Assembly: GCA_028717865.1 (NCBI GenBank) | Contig: JAQUMZ010000163.1 | Location: forward strand, 1-6,372 | Length of the DNA stretch: 6,372 nucleotides | From: Elusimicrobiota bacterium | Lineage (GTDB): Bacteria > Elusimicrobiota > Elusimicrobia > UBA1565 > UBA9628 | Reading direction: 5' to 3' | Part shown: positions 1 to 4,370 of the stretch, one piece after another | How positions within the stretch are numbered: the first letter of the stretch is position 1 | Layout of the letters: every line of letters starts with the position of its first letter | Notes under the pieces: generated by a model | What the model was told of the DNA's origin: nothing | Seen by the model: the letters and a program-made list of their open reading frames with translations, nothing else | Databases searched by the model: none | Made by a program: the position numbers and the translations under genes

Positions 1-426
1 AAGGAACTGCTCGGCCTGATGCTCTTCTCCGACGCCTCCGTCGCCGTGCGCTGGGACGCCGAGCAAGAGCGGGTCAAGGCCAACGTCCGGACCGCGGAGG
101 CCGAACGCCTCATCGGTCCCGAGGACAAAACCCTGGGCTCCCTGCAGTTTCTCATGACCCTCATGGTCAGCCGGCGGCTGCAAACCCCGGTCGCCGTGCA
201 GGTCGACACCGGAGACTACTGGCAGAAGAAGGAAAACGAGATCCTTTCCCAGGCCCTCAAGGGCATCGAAGTCGTGCGCAACACGGGCAAGCCCTACCGC
301 ATGCAGCCCATGGACGCGCCCATGCGCCGCCTTATCCACAAGAGCCTGGCCAACCATCCGGACATCGAGACCTCGTCGGAAGGCGACGGTCCCTGGCGCA
401 AGATCGTCTTGCGCCCAAGGAAGTAA
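1..426 (+). CDS. jag: Jag/KhpB-family RNA-binding protein (KH + R3H domains), 5' truncated
   Basis: The 3' part of a jag/khpB gene; the reading frame is open from base 1, so the true start lies upstream. Jag/KhpB proteins are cytoplasmic RNA-binding proteins, implicated in Gram-positives in cell elongation and division, and usually encoded next to yidC. Counting from base 1, a KH domain of the Jag type spans about residues 8-60, with the helix after the loop reading TLGSLQFLMTLMVSRR. An R3H domain follows at about 85-140, with the defining Arg-x3-His at R109/H113 and the family signature TSSEGDGPWRKIVL near the C-terminus. The KH nucleic-acid loop, normally G-x-x-G, reads G39-P-E-D42, so its second glycine is replaced by aspartate. 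The gene ends with TAA at 424-426, just before a repeat array, and mnmE follows as in many bacteria. The family call is firm; the N-terminal Jag domain is not visible. Confidence 0.92.
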   Translation, partial: KELLGLMLFSDASVAVRWDAEQERVKANVRTAEAERLIGPEDKTLGSLQFLMTLMVSRRLQTPVAVQVDTGDYWQKKENEILSQALKGIEVVRNTGKPYRMQPMDAPMRRLIHKSLANHPDIETSSEGDGPWRKIVLRPRK

Positions 427-427
427 C

Positions 428-510
428 GCCGTTCAGCGCCTCGCGATCCGCAGGATCGCGAGGTCGAGAATCCCCCCTTGAGGGGGGATTCTCGGTGCCG
501 TTGGGGGAGC
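428..510 (+). repeat. Double-hairpin repeat, copy A (jag-mnmE gap)
   Basis: An 83-bp element that begins two bases after the jag stop codon. Hairpin 1 pairs 439-449 with 453-463 (11 bp, arm CCTCGCGATCC, loop GCA). Hairpin 2 pairs 465-477 with 482-494 (13 bp, including six C:G pairs, loop TTGA). A tail GTGCCGTTGGGGGAGC follows at 495-510. GCCGTT occurs at both ends (428-433 and 497-502). It matches copy B at 76 of 83 positions. No T-run follows either hairpin, so it is not a standard intrinsic terminator, although the stems could still slow polymerase or protect the jag mRNA 3' end. The orientation is taken from the matching copies in mnmG. Confidence 0.9.
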
Positions 511-519
511 GAAGTCGTT

Positions 520-602
520 GCCGTTCAGCGCCTCGCGGCCCGCAGGGCCGCGAGGTCGAAAATCCCCCCTTGAGGGGGGATTTTCGGTGCCGTTAGGGGA
601 GC
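520..602 (+). repeat. Double-hairpin repeat, copy B (jag-mnmE gap)
   Basis: The second 83-bp copy, offset by 92 bp from copy A with a 9-bp spacer (511-519). Hairpin 1 pairs 531-541 with 545-555 (11 bp, arm CCTCGCGGCCC, loop GCA). Hairpin 2 pairs 557-569 with 574-586 (13 bp, loop TTGA), and the tail is GTGCCGTTAGGGGAGC at 587-602. Six of its seven differences from copy A form three compensatory base-pair changes. The mnmE ribosome binding site lies 16 bases beyond its end. Confidence 0.9.
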
Positions 603-617
603 CAGTCCGTTTTTAAA

Positions 618-623
618 GAAGGA
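618..623 (+). promoter_or_regulatory. Ribosome binding site of mnmE
   Basis: GAAGGA, in an A-rich stretch after the repeats, sits five bases before the TTG at 629. It supports TTG as the start, which is also the point where MnmE homology begins. There is no ATG start candidate at this position. Confidence 0.75.
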
Positions 624-628
624 ACCCG

Positions 629-1945
629 TTGACCGCCGACACGATCGCCGCCATCGCCACGCCGCCGGGATCGGGCGCCCTGGCGGTCGTGCGCCTGAGC
701 GGCCCGCTGGCCCGCGACGTCGCCGCGCGGCTGCTCGGCCGCGGACCCGAGGCCCTGCCGCCGCGGCGGGCGCTGACGGCGCGGGTCCGGGATGAAGCCG
801 GGCCCCTGGACCGGGTCGTATGCGTTTTCTATCCCGCCGGCTCCAGCCCCACGGGCGAGGACTGCGCGGAACTGACCTGCCACGGCTCGCTCTACATCCA
901 GAGGCGCCTGCTGGGCGCCGCGTGCGCCGCCGGAGCGCGGCCCGCGCGGCCCGGGGAATTCACCCAACGCGGCTTCCTCAACGGGCGCCTCGACCTGGCG
1001 CAGGCCGAGGCGGTCTGCGACCTGATCGGCGCCCAGACCGCGCTGGCGCATCGGGCCGCCCTGGAGCAGTTGGAGGGGACGCTCTCCCGGGAACTCGCGG
1101 GCCTGCGCCGGCCCCTGGTCAAGCTGCTGGCTCGCGTCGAGGCCGGCCTCGACCATCCCGACGAAGATATCCCGGAGGCGCCCGCCTCGGTTCTGCCGCC
1201 TCTGGCCGCGCAGGCGCGCCGGCTGGCCGAGAGCTTCTCCGCGGGGCGCCTGCTGCGCGAGGGGGCGCGCATCTGCCTGGCGGGCCGCCCCAACGCCGGC
1301 AAGTCCACCCTGTTCAACGCCCTGCTCGGCCGCGACCGCGCCATCGTATGTCCGGAGCCCGGCACCACGCGCGACGCCATCGCGGAGCCCTGGGACCTGG
1401 GCGGCCTGCCCGCCGTCCTGATAGACACGGCGGGGCTGGGCCACGAGGGCGGCGCGGCCGACGCCGAGAGTCAACGGCGCGCCCTCCGGGCGCTCGAGAG
1501 CTGCGACCTCGTCTTGCGGGTGATCGACTCCTCGCGCGGCCCCGAGGACCTCGCGCCCGAGTTGGCTCGCGCTATCGCCTCGCGCCGGGTCCTGACCGTG
1601 CTCAACAAAGCCGACCTGGCGCCGGGCGCGCGGCCGGCGCCCGGCTTGCGCGTCTCGGCGCTGACGGGGCGGGGCCTGCCCGAGCTCAAGGCCGCGCTCA
1701 TCGGGATGCTGGCTCCGGAAACGGAGCGCGACAGCGCCGCGGCCGTCACTTCGCGGCGCCACCACCTGGCCCTGGCCCGCTGCGCCGCCGCCTTGGAGTC
1801 GGCCCGGCGCGGCTTCGGGCTCGGCCCGGAACTGGCCGCCCGCGACTTGCGCGACGCGCTCGAAGCGCTCGACGAGATCACCGGGCCCGCCGCCCCCGGC
1901 GAGGTGCTCGACGAAATATTCTCCAAATTCTGCGTGGGCAAGTAG
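629..1945 (+). CDS. mnmE: tRNA uridine-5-carboxymethylaminomethyl(34) synthesis GTPase MnmE
   Basis: MnmE is a GTPase that acts with MnmG to build the cmnm5 (or nm5) group on wobble U34 of tRNAs reading NNA/NNG codons, taking its one-carbon unit from methylene-tetrahydrofolate. The product has 438 residues, against about 454 in E. coli. The N-terminal folate-binding domain covers about 1-115 and opens with DTIAAIATPPGSGALAVVRLSG. The conserved RPGEF (107-111) leads into the helical domain. The inserted G domain carries G1 GRPNAGKST (219-227), G2 GTTRD (245-249), G3 DTAGL (266-270) and G4 NKAD (326-329). The C-terminus is FCVGK, keeping the family's invariant cysteine (C435). All catalytic motifs are intact. 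The start is TTG, supported by GAAGGA five bases upstream and by homology. The stop codon overlaps the Shine-Dalgarno of the next gene, implying co-transcription with it. Confidence 0.97.
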   Translation: MTADTIAAIATPPGSGALAVVRLSGPLARDVAARLLGRGPEALPPRRALTARVRDEAGPLDRVVCVFYPAGSSPTGEDCAELTCHGSLYIQRRLLGAACAAGARPARPGEFTQRGFLNGRLDLAQAEAVCDLIGAQTALAHRAALEQLEGTLSRELAGLRRPLVKLLARVEAGLDHPDEDIPEAPASVLPPLAAQARRLAESFSAGRLLREGARICLAGRPNAGKSTLFNALLGRDRAIVCPEPGTTRDAIAEPWDLGGLPAVLIDTAGLGHEGGAADAESQRRALRALESCDLVLRVIDSSRGPEDLAPELARAIASRRVLTVLNKADLAPGARPAPGLRVSALTGRGLPELKAALIGMLAPETERDSAAAVTSRRHHLALARCAAALESARRGFGLGPELAARDLRDALEALDEITGPAAPGEVLDEIFSKFCVGK

Positions 1946-1949
1946 GAGG
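1944..1949 (+). promoter_or_regulatory. Strong ribosome binding site overlapping the mnmE stop
   Basis: A perfect AGGAGG overlaps the last two bases of the mnmE TAG stop and lies six bases before the ATG at 1956. It is the strongest Shine-Dalgarno sequence in the window. It fixes the next start and suggests efficient, possibly coupled, translation. Confidence 0.85.
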
Positions 1950-1955
1950 CCATTC

Positions 1956-2312
1956 ATGGACGAATCCAGAGGCAGGAACCGCAAGCCGTCGCCCGCCCCG
2001 GAACCGACGCCGAAACCGGCGCCCAAGACTCCGATCTCCGAGATAACGCCGGAGCAGCAGATCATCGGCGCGGTCTTCCTCGGCAAGGTCAAGAATTATT
2101 ACTCGCACCTGCGGGTCTTCGCCCTGACCATCGAGGCGCCGCTGTCCATCGGCGACACCATCCGGATCAAGGGCCACACGACCGACCTGACCCAGAAAGT
2201 CGAGGCCATGCAGGTCGAGCACCTGAGCGTCCAGAGCGCCGCGCCGGGCGAGGCGGTCGCCGTCCAGGTGGCGGACAAAGTCCGCGTCGGCGACGCGGTC
2301 TATAAGATTTAG
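1956..2312 (+). CDS. Small EF-Tu domain-2-like (translation elongation factor-like) protein with Pro/Lys-rich N-terminal tail
   Basis: A 118-residue protein. Residues 38-118 form a small beta-barrel resembling domain 2 of translational GTPases: GKVKNYYSHLRVFALTI, then GDTIRIKGHTTDLTQKVEAMQVEH (66-89), then a PGEAVAVQVADKVRVGDAVYKI-type ending. This matches the widespread family annotated as translation elongation factor-like protein; no function is established to my knowledge. It has no GTPase domain, so it cannot be a factor by itself. Residues 8-27 are rich in Pro, Lys and Arg (KPSPAPEPTPKPAPK), probably a disordered and basic tail. The family is often only the barrel, so the tail is an added feature. 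The start is ATG with a perfect AGGAGG. It follows mnmE by ten bases, so co-expression is likely. A link to tRNA or ribosome work is an inference from fold and context. Confidence 0.88.
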   Translation: MDESRGRNRKPSPAPEPTPKPAPKTPISEITPEQQIIGAVFLGKVKNYYSHLRVFALTIEAPLSIGDTIRIKGHTTDLTQKVEAMQVEHLSVQSAAPGEAVAVQVADKVRVGDAVYKI

Positions 2313-2375
2313 GTGGCGCCACGCTTTCAGAAACTTCAGGAACTCACCGGCCTGCGGCGCCTATTCCAGCCTTGA
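2313..2375 (+). CDS. Possible 20-codon leader ORF overlapping the MFS start (weak)
   Basis: A GTG immediately after the preceding stop opens a 20-codon frame (peptide beginning MAPRFQKLQELTGLRRL). Its TGA at 2373-2375 overlaps the TTG start of the transporter gene as TTGA. The gap between the two genes has no other coding signal, and the transporter lacks its own Shine-Dalgarno, so translational coupling through this frame is conceivable. Against it, no Shine-Dalgarno precedes the GTG, and a frame this short is expected by chance in GC-rich DNA. It is listed only because it bears on how the next gene is started. Confidence 0.15.
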   Translation: MAPRFQKLQELTGLRRLFQP

Positions 2376-3616
2376 ACGAGCTGGAAGCGCGCGCCCCGGC
2401 CCATAGCGCCGGCCGTTGGGTTTTGGGGCTGCTGCTGGCCGTAAACCTGCTCAACTACGTCGACCGCCAGGTGCTCTACGCCCTGCTTCCCGCCATCCAG
2501 GCGGATATGTCGCTGAGCGACGCGCGCGCCGGCAGCCTGGCCTCGGCGTTCATGATCGTATACATGCTCGCGGCCCTGCCCGTGGGCTACCTCGCGGACC
2601 GCTGGGGACGCGGGCGCTGGATCGCCGCGGGCGTGGGGATCTGGAGCCTCGCCACCGGACTCTGCGGCCTGGCGCGCGGCTTCGGGCAGCTCTTCTGGGC
2701 CCGGGTAGCGGTGGGGACGGGGGAATCCTTTTACGGGACGACGTCCCCGTCCTTCGTGGCCGAACATTTCCCGGCCAACCAGCGCGGACGCGTCCTGGCG
2801 CTTTTTTCCATGGCCATACCGGTGGGCAGCGCCCTGGGCTACGCGGCGGGGGGGGTGCTGGGGCAGGCCTGGGGCTGGCGGGCGACTTTCTTGCTGGTGG
2901 GCCTGCCCGGCTTGATTCTGGCGGCGCTCTGCCGGCGCCTGCGCGATCCCGCCGTACCGGAAGGGACCCCGGAACGAGGCGCCGGCGCCGTCGCCTCGTA
3001 TTTGAGCCTTTTCCGCGTGCCGAGCTTCACATACGCCACCCTGGCCGGCGCCGCCATGACCTTCGCCCTGGGCGGCCTCGCGGTCTGGATGCCGAGCTTC
3101 TTCCACCGGCGCTGGGGGCTGGGCTTGGCGCAGGCGGGGACCCTCTTCGGGGCGCTGACGGTGGTTTCGGGCCTGCTGGGCAGCCTGACCGGCGGCTGGC
3201 TCGCGGACTGGGCCCTGCGCCGGACCAGCCGGGCCTATTTCCTGGTCTGCGGCGCGGGCTACGCGCTGGGCCTGCCTTTCGCGGCGGCCGCGCTGCTGGC
3301 CCCGAGCCTGCCCGCCTCGTCGGCCGCGATGCTGCTGGCCGAGTTCTTCCTTTTCCTCAACATGGGGCCCATCAACGCGATCATCGTCGCGGTCATCGCG
3401 CCGCGCCTGCGCTCCATGGCCTTCGCCGCCAACATCCTGGTCATACACGCGCTCGGCGACGCCGTCTCGCCGGCCCTCATCGGGCTGGCCTCCGACCGCT
3501 GGGGCCTGACGGCGGCTTTGCTTTCGGCCATAGCCGCGCTGGCGCCGGCCGCGGGATTCTGCTGGCTCGGACTCGGAACCTACGACGCGGACGCCGGGAG
3601 GGTGGGTCATGCTTGA
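2372..3616 (+). CDS. MFS transporter, Spinster-like (Spns) family
   Basis: A 414-residue inner-membrane carrier of the major facilitator superfamily with about twelve predicted TM helices. TM1 contains NLLNYVDRQVLYALLPAIQ (25-43). The loop between TM2 and TM3 holds MFS motif A, GYLADRWGRGR (72-82). TM4 has VGTGESFYGTTSPSF (114-128). The C-terminal half has FFLFLNMGPINAIIVAVI (325-342) and GDAVSPALIGLASDRWG (362-378). The NYxDR, GE and P-N-A combination is typical of Spinster homologues; eukaryotic members move lysolipids or sphingosine-1-phosphate, whereas bacterial substrates are mostly unknown. The start is uncertain: TTG at 2372 gives a sensible short N-terminus before TM1, but no Shine-Dalgarno precedes it. 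The in-frame codons back to the stop at 2303-2305 contain no ATG or GTG. The gene overlaps the next by eight bases. A tie to tRNA modification is not apparent. Confidence 0.92.
   Translation: MNELEARAPAHSAGRWVLGLLLAVNLLNYVDRQVLYALLPAIQADMSLSDARAGSLASAFMIVYMLAALPVGYLADRWGRGRWIAAGVGIWSLATGLCGLARGFGQLFWARVAVGTGESFYGTTSPSFVAEHFPANQRGRVLALFSMAIPVGSALGYAAGGVLGQAWGWRATFLLVGLPGLILAALCRRLRDPAVPEGTPERGAGAVASYLSLFRVPSFTYATLAGAAMTFALGGLAVWMPSFFHRRWGLGLAQAGTLFGALTVVSGLLGSLTGGWLADWALRRTSRAYFLVCGAGYALGLPFAAAALLAPSLPASSAAMLLAEFFLFLNMGPINAIIVAVIAPRLRSMAFAANILVIHALGDAVSPALIGLASDRWGLTAALLSAIAALAPAAGFCWLGLGTYDADAGRVGHA
3597..3601 (+). promoter_or_regulatory. Ribosome binding site of the Yip1-like gene, inside the MFS gene
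   Basis: GGAGG within a G-rich stretch near the end of the transporter gene lies seven bases before the ATG at 3609. It settles that ATG as the start and places the two reading frames in an eight-base overlap, a usual arrangement for translational coupling. Confidence 0.75.
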
Positions 3617-4370
3617 TCGAACGCTTCGCCTAGCCAAACTGTTCATGTTCTCGCCGTCGCGCGCCGCGCAGGCCTGCCGCGAACGCTCCGCCCTGGCCCC
3701 GTGCGCCGCGATATACGCCGCGTTCACGGTCGCCTACCTGCTTTTCTTCGCGTTCAAGCCGTTCGACTTCCCCGACGCGACCGCCCCCTACGCCCGGCAG
3801 GCCGAGGGCTTGGCCTTCTGGCTGAAGGTCATGCTCTGGCAGCCGCCCCTGGAAGCGGCCTGGATCGTTTTTTTGGCCGGACTCGCGGCGTGGTTCGCGT
3901 CGGGCCGGCTGGCGGTCCGCATGGCCCTCGCGACGGCCTGGGCCGCGGCGCCCTTCGTGCTGATGGCCGTCTACGCCTCCAGTTCGATGTCCAAGCCGCC
4001 GCTGGCCGCGGGCACCCTGGTCTGGCTGGGGCTTTTCGTCCCGCTATGGCGGCGGCTTAAGTCCGCGCAGTTCGCGCCCTTGCTCTGCCTGATGCTGGGG
4101 CTCAACGTCATCGGCTTGGCCGTTCTGCCTGGGATGATCGCGGCCGCGCTGGCGCGCTCCCCGGGGCTGTTCCAGGCGGTCCAGGCGGCCGGCGCGCTCT
4201 GGCTGCTCGGCTGCGGCGGCCTGGGCCTGCGCGCCCTGACCGGACTGCGCCTGCCCCGCGCCTTCATGGCCCTGGTGCTTTCCATGTTCTTCCAAGTGGC
4301 CCTGGCCTTCAGCCTGCATCTGCTGGGCGTGGTGCCCAAGGATATTCTCAAGGCCCTGCTCTATGCCTGA
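3609..4370 (+). CDS. Polytopic membrane protein, Yip1-like
   Basis: A 253-residue integral membrane protein with about seven hydrophobic segments at roughly 28-49, 81-98, 101-124, 131-147, 156-181, 189-208 and 217-241. The N-terminal layout, a short amphipathic stretch with FMFSPSRAAQACRER before the first TM and a periplasmic-like loop FKPFDFPDATAPYARQ, resembles bacterial proteins annotated as YIP1 family. These are membrane proteins of unknown function that often accompany transport genes. I see no catalytic motif, signal peptide or lipobox. The start at 3609 has a good GGAGG and overlaps the transporter stop, while its own TGA overlaps the mnmG ATG (ATGCCTGA). It therefore links the transporter and mnmG in one transcript. 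The existence of the gene is secure; the Yip1 assignment is a recollection of family character, not of a diagnostic motif. Confidence 0.78.
   Translation: MLDRTLRLAKLFMFSPSRAAQACRERSALAPCAAIYAAFTVAYLLFFAFKPFDFPDATAPYARQAEGLAFWLKVMLWQPPLEAAWIVFLAGLAAWFASGRLAVRMALATAWAAAPFVLMAVYASSSMSKPPLAAGTLVWLGLFVPLWRRLKSAQFAPLLCLMLGLNVIGLAVLPGMIAAALARSPGLFQAVQAAGALWLLGCGGLGLRALTGLRLPRAFMALVLSMFFQVALAFSLHLLGVVPKDILKALLYA

Noticed and set aside
428..602. CRISPR array
   Set aside because: There are only two copies per site, each a long palindromic unit, with a 9-bp or 32-bp spacer. No cas genes are present.
465..614. Intrinsic terminator after jag
   Set aside because: The hairpins are strong, but none is followed directly by a T-run. 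The only T-run (610-614) lies 24 bases beyond the last stem.
620..628. AGGAACCCG shared by the mnmE leader (620-628) and the spacer between copies C and D (6221-6229)
   Set aside because: It is a nine-base match at different distances from the repeat ends (17 and 11 bases). It may be chance and is absent after copies A and D.
511..628. Promoter for mnmE in the gap after jag
   Set aside because: I found no convincing -35/-10 pair. The gap is mostly hairpin stems, and a promoter upstream of the window is as likely.
593..2092. A 499-codon open frame on the - strand across mnmE, and a 640-codon one opposite mnmG (4399-6321)
   Set aside because: Both are low-complexity Arg/Gly/Ala/Gln-rich translations lying opposite genes with all their family motifs. 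Long antisense frames are expected in DNA this rich in GC.
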